A stretch of DNA of 64,000 bases from contig CM037474.1 of assembly GCA_021014325.1 (NCBI GenBank), positions 7,543,130 through 7,607,129 on the forward strand, in the 5' to 3' direction. The notes beneath the pieces were generated by a model. That model did not search any database, had not been told where the DNA came from, and saw only the letters and a list, made by a program, of their open reading frames with translations. Within the stretch, counting starts at the first letter, position 1, and each line of letters starts with the position of its first letter. A program made the position numbers and the translations under genes. Of the stretch, positions 1 through 11,199 are shown piece after piece. Source of the stretch: Plazaster borealis. Its lineage: Eukaryota; Echinodermata; Asteroidea; Forcipulatida; Labidiasteridae.

Positions 1-55
1 TACTTTTCTACTCCTACCAGTTTGTTTGATTTATATGTTGTGTATTGAATACAGA

Positions 56-1077
56 TTCAGCTGACCTCTGCAATGAGATCACTCCTGAAGGCAGTAAAGA
101 AGGGTCGTGTTCTTAAGAGTCAATCATTTAGAACTGCACCTCCTAAACATACGAGGTAAATCAACTAGACAGAAGTGTCTGCTCTTGTAATTCAGTGTTT
201 TTTAAAGCTTCAATACTTGTTTTTTTAAGTGTATGCTTTTTTGAGCATGAATTTCCTGTTGATATTGTTTTCTCTACACAACCAATCAGAGCAAACCAAT
301 AATAAAAAATCTCCAAAGTAGCTGTGAATATAAATAACAAAAAGCTTGAATGTTCTAAATCTACATTATCACACGATGATATACTTGAACAAGAACAAAA
401 ACTGACTTAACTACGGAAATAACTATGCTTTTACTTTGAAAGTTTCAAGTCCTTGGTACAATATATGAGATCTTACATGATTAAAACAAAATATAGATTA
501 GCTAAACAGATTACAAATTTGCCCAATAATGACTGGGTTTTAGACTGGAACTATTGTAAGCTTGCCTGGATATTAACAATTAACCATCCCCATAAGAGTG
601 AGATTTGAACCTACGACCTCCGGATTAACATACCAGCGCTCTACCAACTGAGCCATCTAGCCCTAATGCTGGCTGTCTCCTTATAGTTCATGACTGAAAG
701 ATTTAACAACTGGGTTTAAATAAAGGAAATGAATGTTTTAAACAACTTTTTACACAGCTTTGATTTGTTTCTCTTGATGTCCAGGCCTAGGCGTTCATCT
801 CCACAGCCATCCCTTGAAAGCAATCAGGCAGAAACAACTCTGTCCAGGGAATCGCCTCTTAACAACATCATGTCTCCTGCCAATCACACCAGTACCAGCC
901 CCCTCATTCATTCAACACCTCCTGTTATTCCCCCACCCCCTCCTCTGACCACTTTGAAGGTGATTACTTCTAAACCTAGCCAGCTAGATGCGCCACCAGT
1001 CTCTAGTGAAAGGAGGGCTCTTCTTAGTGATATTCAAAAGGGCATCACTCTTAAGAAAACAAGTGGGATTAACATGG
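56..1077 (+). CDS. WH2-motif proline-rich protein, two internal/3' exons (partial gene)
   Basis: Two exons joined in phase. The first runs from about 56 (after an acceptor ending ACAG) to 159 (donor AG|GTAAAT); the second runs from about 784 (after TGTCCAG) to 1077 or beyond. The split codon AG+G gives Arg and the frame stays open. The first exon carries a WH2-like stretch (MRSLLKAVKKGRVLK). The second has a Ser/Pro-rich linker with PPVIPPPPPL and ends in a good WH2 motif (RRALLSDIQKGITLKKT). WH2 motifs bind monomeric actin, so an actin-assembly factor is likely; spacing of two WH2 motifs by proline-rich sequence occurs in WIP/verprolin and JMY/WHAMM relatives, but I cannot choose between them. 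A possible donor (ATG|GTATGA) lies at 1077/1078 and a possible further exon starts near 1181. The 5' part is outside the window. A polyadenylation-type AATAAA occurs at about 2443. No frameshift is seen. Confidence 0.6.
160..783 (+). other. Intron of the WH2 gene
   Basis: Bounded by donor GTAAAT and acceptor TGTCCAG. AT-rich, with no exon visible. It contains a tRNA-like repeat on the minus strand at 590-664. Confidence 0.6.
590..664 (-). repeat. tRNA-derived SINE-like element
   Basis: Reverse complement shows an A-box-like TGGCTCAGTTGG and a B-box-like GGTTCAAATCTC at tRNA-like spacing, with an anticodon-like GTT. The anticodon stem pairs poorly, and close relatives occur at 28.2 and 28.45 kb, so a dispersed tRNA-derived repeat fits better than a working tRNA gene. 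Confidence 0.65.
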
Positions 1078-1309
1078 TATGAAATGCCTAAAGAGAAGGT
1101 ACAACAGTAATTTGCAGATTAGTTTTGGAATGTATTTTTATATAGACCCAATCGTTTTTACTTGTCTTTCCACTTTGCATCAGGCAAAGTCAATGATCAA
1201 GTATGCACAGTTTTGTCTGTTTAAAGCCATTATAGATGTGACACACAGCTGTCCACCATTTAGGGTACAAATGCACACACAAAAGTTTGGTGTACGCTAT
1301 TAATTGTTT

Positions 1310-1829
1310 TTAAAAAGAAGCGCAGATTAATGAATGAAGAGAAATATAGTCAAGCTGTTTGGGTACTTTGATGGATAACAATCATTTAATGCACTAATTG
1401 GCAGGCCAATTTGAGTAGTAGAAAAAAGTTGTTGGTGCAAGTCCTGCTAATTAGAATTAAAGTTAGAATGATTGAGCTCCCTTGCACAAAAAATCCTTGC
1501 AAAGCAATGTCTTTTTAGCCATCTGATCTGTGGCCATCCAGTGGAGGGTAATGATGAATGACCATGAGGAGTGGTCAGAAGCAACCCCCAGGGATAATTA
1601 CTTAAAAGGAGTCAATGATTCTTCAAAAGCAAAATCACCTTTGAATTTCTCGTCAAACATTCATTCTCCTTGAAATGCGGACAAACAATGTATTTTACAC
1701 AGCAAGAGATATGGGCCGTATTTACAAAACAACTTTTAAGTCACAAAATGATAAGCATCCCACTCTTCAAACCTAGACGAATCTTACTTTTGCATCTTAA
1801 ATCTAAGTGTTAAACAGTGAGGCACTAGG
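1310..1829. other. Gene-free stretch
   Basis: AT-rich unique-looking sequence between the WH2 exons and a transposase fragment. No ORF, tandem repeat or inverted repeat that I can support. Confidence 0.4.
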
Positions 1830-2052
1830 ATGACTTGTCGGCTTTTTTTACGTGCCCCGCACCACTCAGAAATTAACGAAAAAACCTTCCGAAGTGAAAT
1901 AGTATGTCATCAAAGGTTCAATCCTCTTGCAGAATTTTTTGGCAGAGAAATTTATACTTGGTATAGATTTGATAGGAACTGTGTTTTATTTATAACTGAT
2001 CTAATAAGAGAAAAAATTGACTCACTGACTGAACAAAATGCTGAAATCAAGG
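1830..2052 (+). pseudogene. Harbinger-type transposase, N-terminal exon fragment
   Basis: The frame contains NPLAEFFGREIYTWYRFDR followed by a helical segment ending SLTEQNAEIK, then a potential donor (AAG|GTGGGC). This order (an NPL...F...RFR-like helix, then a TxRN-like segment) resembles the N-terminal region of PIF/Harbinger transposases (HARBI1 family) before the DDE domain. No DDE domain follows on this strand, so it is an isolated fragment. It is distinct from the larger minus-strand transposase at 5.2-6.5 kb. Recognition rests on pattern memory only. Confidence 0.45.
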
Positions 2053-2099
2053 TGGGCCTACTCATTGCACGGCCATGCATTAGCCTTTACATGTGAAAT

Positions 2100-2581
2100 T
2101 ATCGTCTTGAATGCAGCAAGTCTTCCCACTCAGTAAGGAGAAGTAACTGCTCTCTCTTTCTTTGAAAAAAATAATGTCTTCGGGACTGGCTTCTCGATAG
2201 TTGCCATGATTGTGTTACAATTTGATATAAAACATACTGTACATGTGTTTAAGGTAATTTTTGCTTATTATTAGGCCTAAGGGGCCTACATTGAAAAATT
2301 GATATTTTCCTAAGTAAATAAAGTTGATCCCCTTGTTATAAATCTGAACATCTTTCACAAGGTAAAGAGATTTGTTTATCTACTAAAATTAAGATTTCCC
2401 ATTGTATTTGTATTATATGCTAATTACTTTTGTAATTGGAGTAATAAAGGCACGACTTGATTATATTTTTATTGTGCTTTATTGTTGTTTGTTTTCTGTT
2501 TGACAGCAACAATTCAGTCGGGGTGGGGCGGGGTGGGGCGGGGAGAGAGAAGACAACAACTGTGAACAAGTATTTCACCCA
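2100..2581. other. Gene-free AT-rich stretch with a polyadenylation-like signal
   Basis: No coding region is seen. AATAAA at about 2443 could serve the upstream WH2 gene. A G-rich run (GGGGCGGGGTGGGGCGGGG type) lies at 2520-2542, just outside the large element that begins at 2591. Confidence 0.35.
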
Positions 2582-2590
2582 ACTCCTACC

Positions 2591-4115
2591 ATCCCAGCTA
2601 ACATGCATACGTTGGGCCAACGTCGGTGAACGTCGGCAAAATCGGCATCAAAAAACGAACGTTGAACAGACTTTGGGAAGGTCGGAGTCAGTTTTAAAAC
2701 GTTGTACGAACGTTGGTAAACAGTATGAAATACAACAGTTAGAATTTCAACGTTGTCATAACTTAGTAATGATAGGGGCAACATAACGTCGGCTAATTTA
2801 GGTTGTGCTAACGTCGGGAAATGTTGTGCAGTGAAACGGGTCGTTTATCAACGTTGGCTCAACGTAGTTACAATACGGGCAACCTAACGTCGGCTTTCAT
2901 ATGTTGTGCCAACGTCGGGAAATGCTGTGCAGTATAACAGGTCAATTTCCAACGTTGGCGCAACGTTGTTAAAATACGGGCAAACTAACGTCCGCATCCT
3001 TAGGTTGTGCTAACGTCGGGAAATGTGCAGTGAAACAGGTCGTTTATCAACGTTGGCTCAACGTAGTTATAATACGGGCAACCTAACGTCGGCTTTCATA
3101 TGTTGTGCCAACGTCGGAAAATGTTGTGTAGTATTACAGGTCAATTTCCAACGTTTGCTCAACGTTTTTAAAGTACGGGCAAACTAACGTCCGCATCCTT
3201 AGGTTGTGCTAACGTCAGGAAATGTTGTACAGTCTAAGAGGTCACTTTACAACGTTAGTACATCGTAGTTAAAATACGGGCAACCTAACGTCTGCATCCT
3301 TAGGTTATGCCAACGTTGGGAATTGTTGTGCCGTATAACAGGTCAATTTCCAACGTTGGCATAACGTAGTTATAATGTGGGCAACCTGACATAGGCGTCC
3401 TAAGGTTGTGCCAACGTCACGAAGTGTTGTACAGTCTAAGAGGTCACTTTATAACCCAGATAACATTCATACGTTGGGCCAACGTTGGCCTAACGTTGAA
3501 ATAAATGCAAATTTGTGGGCGTGACTTAGAAGTGTGTAATTTTTCTTTTACAATACTAAAACAAATTAATTGTTGAGTTTAGGAATTTCCAAGGCAAGTT
3601 GAACTTTTGTGGATAATTCGTCTGTAAGAAAATATGAACATCAAAATTGCAAAAAAACATTTGTCATTCAAATATGTGAATTTTAATGAAAAAAGTGTAA
3701 ACCATGACTAGAAAGTCTGTGGATCCTTGACAATATAAATACAAGACATGCAGTGCACAAGCTTAAGGGTGTATAGGATTGTATAGGTTGTAGTTAGAAT
3801 GTATTTAGTTATTAGTATAGTCAATTACTTGTAACATAACTGATAATTATAAATTAATATACACTAATTACTTCAATTAATTAAAAGAAAAATAACCTCT
3901 AAATAATTGTATAGATTATTCGTACGTTGGCCAAACGTTGGGCCAATGTTGGAAATAAACGTCAATACGACGTCAGCTGCCGACGTTGTGCCAATTAAAA
4001 ATATTACGTTTTCCCAACGTTTTACTAGTGTTCATGCGTTTTGCACGATACGTGCGACGTTCATTAAGCTCTTGGCCAATAAAAAGCTCTGCTTTGAAGA
4101 CTCCACCCCAAGCGC
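2591..4115 (+). repeat. Left ACGTTGG-rich terminal block
   Basis: Dense ACGTTGG/ACGTCGG motifs form degenerate repeats of about 120 bp at 2760-3440 (recurrent CGGGCAACCTAACGTC…TTAGGTTGTGCTAACGTCGG). A second terminus-like start (CCCAGATAACATTCATACG) at 3455 suggests internal duplication. The inner end (about 4020-4115) is the inverse of 19660-19760. Not coding. Confidence 0.75.
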
Positions 4116-4359
4116 CACCCTCTACGACTGTCCGCATCCGTTTAATCCCACAATGAGCCCCGGTCTGTCATTGTTCGTTTTCTTTCACTCCGTTGATTTG
4201 CAAGGAAGGTCGTCAAGAAGACAATGCTAACACTATTCATTGAGTTGTCCGCAGCTCAGAGGTTTGGAATCTTTCTGGCGATGGTGGCGTCATTTTTGCT
4301 TGCCATACACGTTTTCCTGTTTGGTGTGTGGAGGTGTGTGTATTGGATTTCATAATTTG

Positions 4360-4445
4360 ATTTTTTTGGGGGGGGGCGGGGCGGGGTGGAGAGATAAAAG
4401 AGTATTCCAATCCCAAACCCATCTCGAGTCGTTACGACACTAATC
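4360..4445. repeat. G-rich tract
   Basis: Run of GGGGGGGCGGGGCGGGGTGG on the plus strand next to TTTTTT. Low complexity; no function assigned. Confidence 0.4.
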
Positions 4446-4469
4446 AGTATGGTGGCCCTGAAGGGACAT

Positions 4470-4660
4470 CAAACATATATATTTACGTGAATATTTACGC
4501 AAATATTCACGGTTTGCCCCAATTCGCAAATATTCACGTAAATATTGACGTGAATATTGCGATTTGTGCCCCAAACGCAAATATTCACGTAAATATTTAC
4601 GTGAATATTCACGATCTATGCATATTTGCGAATTGGGGCAAAACCGTGAATATTTACGTA
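4470..4660. repeat. Cluster of palindromic ACGTAAATATTTACG motifs
   Basis: About ten copies of TTTACGTGAATATT/AATATTCACGTAAA, in both orientations. The flanks are themselves inverted (GGTTTGCCCCAATTCGCAAA near 4512 against TTTGCGAATTGGGGCAAAACC near 4625), so the whole stretch folds back. It lies inside the large element on the downstream side of the transposase. Confidence 0.75.
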
Positions 4661-4689
4661 AAAAATCAGCTACCAGCAGTGCCCAGTCG

Positions 4690-5165
4690 GGCTAGGATTT
4701 ACAAAGTCATAAAACCCCGTTGAAGATCCCGTTGAATGGCTGCTATAAATTTAAAGTATACTTGTGTAACACGTTTCTGATTTTCTTTTCAAGAAAATCA
4801 GTTATCTTGATCATCTATCGAAGTTACATTTCTAATTGTGCTGATTAAGTGTTATTGTAAACAATGGGAAGATTGAACGAAATTAAATATTGTTCTTTTT
4901 GTGGGAGGGGTCAGTTAATACATTGAGCAAGGTCCTTGCTCTATGGTTAATACATGTCTTTACCAAGTGCAGTCCAAAACATAGCTCTGGTTGGATGCCG
5001 TCTTCATTGCAGTTGTGTACAAAACGGAGGAGTCCAATTTGGGCTCGCCAAAAATCTGGTTTCCGTTTGGGCCCTAACAAATTACTGCTTGAACAAACAA
5101 ACACAGAATAACAAAGACACGACAAAAACAATCGGACGCAATTTTAGGGCCACATTAAGCTTTTA
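4690..5165. other. Non-coding stretch downstream of the transposase
   Basis: No supported gene. Several short overlapping ORFs on both strands have no recognisable composition. By position it is the 3' flank of the minus-strand transposase. Confidence 0.4.
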
Positions 5166-5169
5166 GTTT

Positions 5170-6480
5170 AATTCATCTGTGAGTACAATATGCCTCTGAG
5201 CCAAAAAATGCTGCTAGTTCACAAACGATTGGCATAAACCAACGAGGGTGTCTGAAAACCTCTTTAACTGCTCTATAGTCTTTGAGATAGCTCATAACAT
5301 GCTCCACATGGATCCGACATCTAGAATGCTCTTGATTGAACATGGACATGGCCAACCGATCTTCCACACTTTCGGCTTGTCTGATTTGGTTGGCTCGGAA
5401 CTTTGTCATGATGGGGTACCGGTTGGCGTACCCATTGTCCCCCAGTTGGAAGACCTCCTCGGGAAAATCAAGCTCCTCCCCCGGCCCTATGCGAGGCAGA
5501 AGAGTGTATACACCTGCATCGTTCATATGGCCAGGAAACCCGCTGTGAACGTATCTGATGTTTCTGTCATTGTCAATGATGATCTGCCGAAAAATGTAAG
5601 ATGGATTAGAAAATGAGTTTCGATATATTACCGGTATAGGGAAAACCTGTTAAGTAGCCGGGGAAGGGGTGTTACTTTAATATGTTAACAACAATAACAT
5701 TACCTGTGTATTCATGCAGTGGTAACGGGCGTAACCGCTATAATACTCATGCTGAGGTTCCGTTTGTGGGCGTTGAATTTCATGCAACGTGCCATCGATG
5801 GCCCCGACAGCATTCGGGAAAAGTTCACATTTCCCCCTTTGCGCAAGCCAAGTTCCCCCTGCGTGGGCCAGGCAACCTGCGATTTGAAGTAATACCACAT
5901 CAGGGGAATAATCAAGTACAACTCCCTTGAAACCGCGGTAGTTGACATGTTGAAAAGTGAGGCCAACATGTCATATGTTGGATAATGTCTCATCCTGGGC
6001 CCAATTTCATAGAGCTGCTAAGCACAAAAATTTGCTCAGCATGAAATTTCTTCCTTGATAAAAACAGGATTACCAACCAAATTTCCATGTGTTGCATATT
6101 GCTTGTTACTGGTATTCAGCTGTCGTTTGCTTATCCTGAAAATCACATGGAAATTTGGTTGGTAATCCTATTTTTATCAAGGAAGAAATGTCATGCTAAG
6201 CAAATTTTTGTGCTTAGCAGCCCTATGAAATTGGGCCCAGATCAACGCCATCATTACCCGGTTTCTAGCTATGTCGGTGTCTGCGCCCAGCTCCTTGATT
6301 TTCCATGAACGGCTGTAGATCCTGCCATATGGATTCAGGTGATTCTCCCGTCAGTCGGAAAAATCGCGGGAGATCAGGAGCGACGTCGGAGTTCAGATCT
6401 CTAGGTGGAAGAAGTTCTTGTCCTTCAAAATGGGGAAACAGACGAGTGTACAGGCTTGGATTCGGTCCCGGCAGAGCAAA
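5170..6480 (-). pseudogene. Harbinger (PIF) DDE transposase, disrupted
   Basis: Reads right to left. N-terminal part (about 6460-6290) contains FRLTGESPESIW. After a MITE (5995-6240) comes RHYPTYDMLASLFNMSTTAVS, a helix-turn-helix-like segment, then WYYFKSQVAWP, FPNAVGAIDGT (first catalytic Asp), YYSGYARYHCMNTQ, an intron of about 110 bp (donor near 5701, acceptor near 5590), VHSGFPGHMNDAGVY, FQLGDNGYA (second Asp), VEHVMSYLKDYRAV (Glu region) and FRHPRWFMPIV. This order matches the DDE_4 superfamily nuclease of Harbinger/HARBI1. Breaks: the MITE insertion, a single-base frameshift near 5860 and another near 6290. The catalytic motifs are still present. The likely stop is near 5170. It faces away from the satellite and from the Myb-like gene at 16.4 kb, its probable partner. 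Confidence 0.8.
5995..6240. mobile_element. 246-bp foldback MITE inserted in the transposase
   Basis: Inverted ends CTGGGCCCAATTTCATA…TATGAAATTGGGCCCAG; the arms extend inward (GGATTACCAACCAAATTTCC and its inverse). The flanks are ATC (5992-5994) and ATC (6241-6243), a 3-bp duplication. Without the insert and one ATC, the transposase frame reads through the junction. Related half-elements are at 59.75 and 59.87 kb. Confidence 0.85.
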
Positions 6481-6745
6481 TAAACATGAACTTAAAAACA
6501 GGATAAATTACTTGCCAAATGTTTCAAAAAGGACACAGAGTTCATCGTTCTCAAAATGCGGCACTGGTGGTGTACTGATAAGCAAAAGGAAATGGTGAAC
6601 CGAACACAAAAACATAAGAATGATATTGTGATCCATATTTTTCGTAGGTTAGACTTAATTACCGTATAACGCAACAGTCTGCGGTATCAAGAGTGTTGTT
6701 GGTGAACACCAGTAATAGTTCCCTTGCAGACAACATGTCATTGCA
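6480..6745. other. 5' flank of the transposase up to the satellite
   Basis: Possible upstream transposase exon on the minus strand (open frame around 6510-6560, HFENDELCVLFETFGK). No clear promoter. It is the start of the divergent intergenic region. Confidence 0.3.
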
Positions 6746-6749
6746 AAAG

Positions 6750-9700
6750 ACATCTTATTCTTTAGGTACGTCTTTTATATTACATTTGTACAGACGACGT
6801 ATCGTTTGAATAGACACCTTATCCTTTAGGTACGTCTTTTATATAACATTTGTACAGACGACGTATCGTTTGAATAGACACCTTATCCTTTACATTTTGT
6901 ACAGACGACGTATCGTTTGAAAAGACACCTTATCCTTTAGGTACGTCTTTTATATTACATTTGTACAGACGACGTATCGTTTGAAAAGACACCTTATCCT
7001 TTAGGTACGTCTTTTATAATTATTACTTGTACAGACGACGTATCGTTTGAATAGACACCTTATCCTTTAGCTACGTCTTTTATATTACATTTGTACAGAC
7101 GACGTATCGTTTGAATAGACACCTTATCCTTTAGGTACGTCTTTTATATAACATTTGTACAGACGACGTATCGTTTGAATAGACACCTTATCCTTTAGGT
7201 ACGTCTTTTATAATTATTACATTTGTACAGACGACGTATCGTTTGAATAGACACCTTATCCTTTAGGTACGTCTTTTATATTACATTTGTACAGACGACG
7301 TATCGTTTGAATAGACACCTTATCCTTTAGCTACGTCTTTTATATTACATTTGTACAGACGACGTATCGTTTGAAAAGACACCTTATCCTTTAGTTACGT
7401 CTTTTATACATTTTGTACAGACGACGTATCGTTTGAATAGACACCTTGTCCTTTAGGTACGTCTTTTATACATTTTGTACAGACGACGTATCGTTTGAAA
7501 AGACACCTTATCCTTTAGGTACGTCTTTTATACATTTTGTACAGACGACGTATCGTTTGAATAGACACCTTATCCTTTAGGTACGTCTTGTATATTACAT
7601 TTGTACAGACGACGTATCGTTTGAAAAGACACCTTATCCTTTAGGTACGTCTTTTATATTACATTTGTACAGACGACGTATCGTTTGAATAGACACCTTA
7701 TCCTTTAGGTACGTCTTTTATATTACATTTGTACAGACGACGTATCGTTTGAATAGACACCTTATCCTTTAGGTACGTCTTTTATATTACATTTGTACAG
7801 ACGACGTATCGTTTGAATAGACACCTTATCCTTTACATTTTGTACAGACGACGTATCGTTTGAAAAGACACCTTATCCTTTAGGTACGTCTTTTATATTA
7901 CATTTGTACAGACGACGTATCGTTTGAATAGACACCTTATCCTTTAGGTACGTCTTTTATATAACATTTGTACAGACGACGTATCGTTTGAATAGACACC
8001 TTATCCTTTACATTTTGTACAGACGACGTATCGTTTGAAAAGACACCTTATCCTTTACATTTTGTACAGACGACGTATCGTTTGAATAGACACCTTATCC
8101 TTTAGGTACGTCTTTTATATTACATTTGTATAGACGACGTATCGTTTGAAAAGACACCTTATCCTTTAGGTACGTCTTTTATATAACATTTGTACAGACG
8201 ACGTATCGTTTGAATAGACACCTTATCCTTTACATTTTGTACAGACGACGTATCGTTTGAATAGACACCTTATCCTTTAGGTACGTCTTTTATATTACAT
8301 TTGTATAGACGACGTATCGTTTGAATAGACACCTTATCCTTTAGGTACGTCTTTTATACATTGTGTACAGACGACGTATCGTTTGAATAGACACCTTGTC
8401 CTTTAGGTACGTCTTTTATACTTCATTTTTGTACAGACGACGTATCGTTTGAAAAGACACCTTATCCTTTAGGTACGTCTTTTATACATTTTGTACAGAC
8501 GACGTATCGTTTGAATAGACACCTTATCCTTTAGGTACGTCTTTTATATTACATTTGTACAGACGACGTATCGTTTGAATAGACACCTTATCCTTTAGGT
8601 ACGTCTTTTGTATAACATTTGTACAGACGACGTATCGTTTGAATAGACACCTTATCCTTTAGGTACGTCTTTTGTATAACATTTGTACAGACGACGTATC
8701 GTTTGAATAGACACCTTATCCTTTAGGTACGTCTTTTATATTACATTTGTACAGACGACGTATCGTTTGAATAGACACCTTATCCTTTAGCTACGTCTTT
8801 TATATTACATTTGTACAGACGACGTATCGTTTGAATAGACACCTTATCCTTTAGGTACGTCTTTTATACTTCATTTGTACAGACGACGTATCGTTTGAAA
8901 AGACACCTTATCCTTTAGCTACGTCTTTTATATTACATTTGTACAGACGACGTATCGTTTGAATAGACACCTTATCCTTTAGCTACGTCTTTTATATTAC
9001 ATTTGTACAGACGACGTATCGTTTGAAAAGACACCTTATCCTTTAGGTACGTCTTTTATACATTTTGTACAGACGACGTATCGTTTGAATAGACACCTTA
9101 TCCTTTAGGTACGTCTTTTATATTACATTTGTACAGACGACGTATCGTTTGAATAGACACCTTATCCTTTAGGTACGTCTTTTGTATAACATTTGTACAG
9201 ACGACGTATCGTTTGAATAGACACCTTATCCTTTAGGTACGTCTTTTGTATAACATTTGTACAGACGACGTATCGTTTGAATAGACACCTTATCCTTTAG
9301 GTACGTCTTTTGTATAACATTTGTACAGACGACGTATCGTTTGAATAGACACCTTATCCTTTAGGTACGTCTTTTGTATAACATTTGTACAGACGACGTA
9401 TCGTTTGAATAGACACCTTATCCTTTAGGTACGTCTTTTATATTACATTTGTACAGACGACGTATCGTTTGAATAGACACCTTATCCTTTAGCTACGTCT
9501 TTTATATTACATTTGTACAGACGACGTATCGTTTGAATGGACATCTTATCCTTTAGGTACGTCTTTTATACTTCATTTGTACAGACGACGTATCGTTTGA
9601 AAAGACACCTTATCCTTTAGCTACGTCTTTTATATTACATTTGTACAGACGACGTATCGTTTGAATAGACACCTTATCCTTTAGCTACGTCTTTTATATT

Positions 9701-9881
9701 ACATTTGTACACACGACGTATCGTTTGAAAAGACACCTTATCCTTTAGGTACGTCTTTTATAATTATTACATTTGTACAGACGACGTATCGTTTGAATAG
9801 ACACCTTATCCTTTAGGTACGTCTTTTATATTACATTTGTACAGACGACGTATCGTTTGAATAGACATCTTATCCTTTAGG
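6750..9881. repeat. Satellite array, about 64-bp unit (left part)
   Basis: About 50 head-to-tail units. The common core is GTACAGACGACGTATCGTTT then GAATAGACACCTTATCC, then TTTAGGTACGTCTTTTATA and a variable spacer (TTACATTT, TACATTTT, ATAACATTT, TTCATTT). Shorter units of about 46 bp lack the GGTACGTC part. Each full unit has an internal inverted pair (TACGTC … GACGTA). Identity between units is high, so amplification is recent or homogenised. It sits between the divergent transposase and Myb-like genes. Confidence 0.97.
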
Positions 9882-9889
9882 TACACTGT

Positions 9890-10235
9890 AAAATATTAAC
9901 TGTAAAATTTTACAGTAAACTACTGGCAGCACGGGCGCCAGTAACATACTGTAATTTTTACAGGATAATTTTGTATTACTGTTAATACAATTACATTAGT
10001 GCAGTGTAAACAGTATTGTAATTTACCGTTGCTCACTCTGGCAGTACGTTACTGTAAAGTAGGCAACAGTATTATACTGTAAATTATACCTTCTTTCCAA
10101 GCTATACTGTTAATACAATTACATTAGTGCAGTGTTAACAATATTGTAATTTACCGTTGCTCACTCTTGACAGTACGATACTGTAAATTAGTCAACAGTA
10201 TTATGCTGTAAATTATACCTTCTTTCCAAGCTACT
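9890..10235. repeat. Left subterminal repeats of the CACTA-like element
   Basis: Two tandem units of about 125 bp (beginning CTGTTAATACAATTACATTA at about 9978 and 10105), full of ACTGTAA/TTACAGT motifs, probably transposase-binding sites. Confidence 0.8.
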
Positions 10236-10728
10236 GTAAATGGGACGCCCTCTATTGTCTCAAAAGTCTCCCTTTGTAAAACAGCGGCTTACTGTTATTT
10301 TGACACTGATGTGTCAAGCCCCCTGTATTTGAAAATATGGTATTATAATGTAATATCAACAATAGCCTACTGACGGCTGTTAAACTATTGCAAATAATTG
10401 TTTTTAAATCACTTACAACATTAATGAAATACAAAATCATTTTGTTTTTTGTACATAAAAAAGAAAGTTATAACTGTCAGTAAATTATTGAAAATGTTAC
10501 AGTTAAAATCTATTAAGGTAATGACACATAATTTAAAAACATATTCAGCAAAAACACAAAATGTTTTGTAAGGAACGTTTCAATTTTTTAATACAACTTA
10601 CTTGTCCATTTTACATCATAAAATATAGGTTATAAAATTCAGAAAAAATGATTAATGTTGTATCTAATATGTTTAACCTTGACAATAATTATATTTTAGG
10701 TGAAACTTTGGAATATTTGTTTTTAACT
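10236..10728. other. AT-rich interior of the CACTA-like element
   Basis: No gene or repeat that I can support. Confidence 0.35.
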
Positions 10729-10940
10729 TCAAACTTTGAAAAATTGTTAACATTTATATGAATTCCAAATCAAAAAGTTAGAGTGACCTAATATATTTCG
10801 TCTTGGAGCCAAGACTTCTTCATCTTGTCACTTTGTCATTAGCCTCTGAAGAAGTCCTGGTTCCAAGACGAAATATATTAGGCCACTCTAACTTTTTGAT
10901 TTGGAATTCATATAAATGTTAACAATTTTTCAAAGTTTGA
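10729..10940. mobile_element. Foldback element with about 95-bp arms
   Basis: TCAAACTTTGAAAAATTGTT at 10729 and its exact inverse at about 10940 bound near-perfect arms that include CTAATATATTTCGTCTTGG and its inverse. The central loop is about 25 bp. No ORF; a MITE-like hairpin. Confidence 0.9.
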
Positions 10941-10984
10941 TTTCTATATTTCAGGTAAACCTGGTCAGCGAGCAGTTTACAGCT

Positions 10985-11195
10985 GAATGGGGGGGGGGTA
11001 GCTTACCCCCCTCCCCATTAAGCAGAAGTATTTCTTGTTTACAAACTGTCTACTTATGTTAGGTTTTTCTGTGGGGATCAAGTACAACAGAGTGCTCATA
11101 AAAAAGTAATCTAATAGTGGACCCATTCTATTGGAATTCATCAATATAAAAATAATAAGCTTACACCCCAACCCCCCATTAAGCTACGTTTGCCT
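10985..11195. repeat. G/C-homopolymer-flanked AT-rich repeat
   Basis: GAATGGGGGGGGGG…CCCCATTAAGC at the left and CCCCAACCCCCCATTAAGC at the right bracket an AT-rich core. Likely a small repeat insertion; boundaries uncertain. Confidence 0.4.
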
Positions 11196-11199
11196 TAAA

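Noticed and set aside
592..664. Functional tRNA-Asn gene
   Set aside because: A and B boxes are present but the anticodon stem is mispaired and the unit is repeated with shared non-tRNA flanks.
4487..4723. 78-codon Asn/Ile-rich frame (+)
   Set aside because: Generated by the palindromic AATATTCACGTAAAT repeats.
6750..9881. CRISPR-like array
   Set aside because: The spacers are not unique: the whole unit repeats with small changes, so it is a satellite, in a eukaryotic context.
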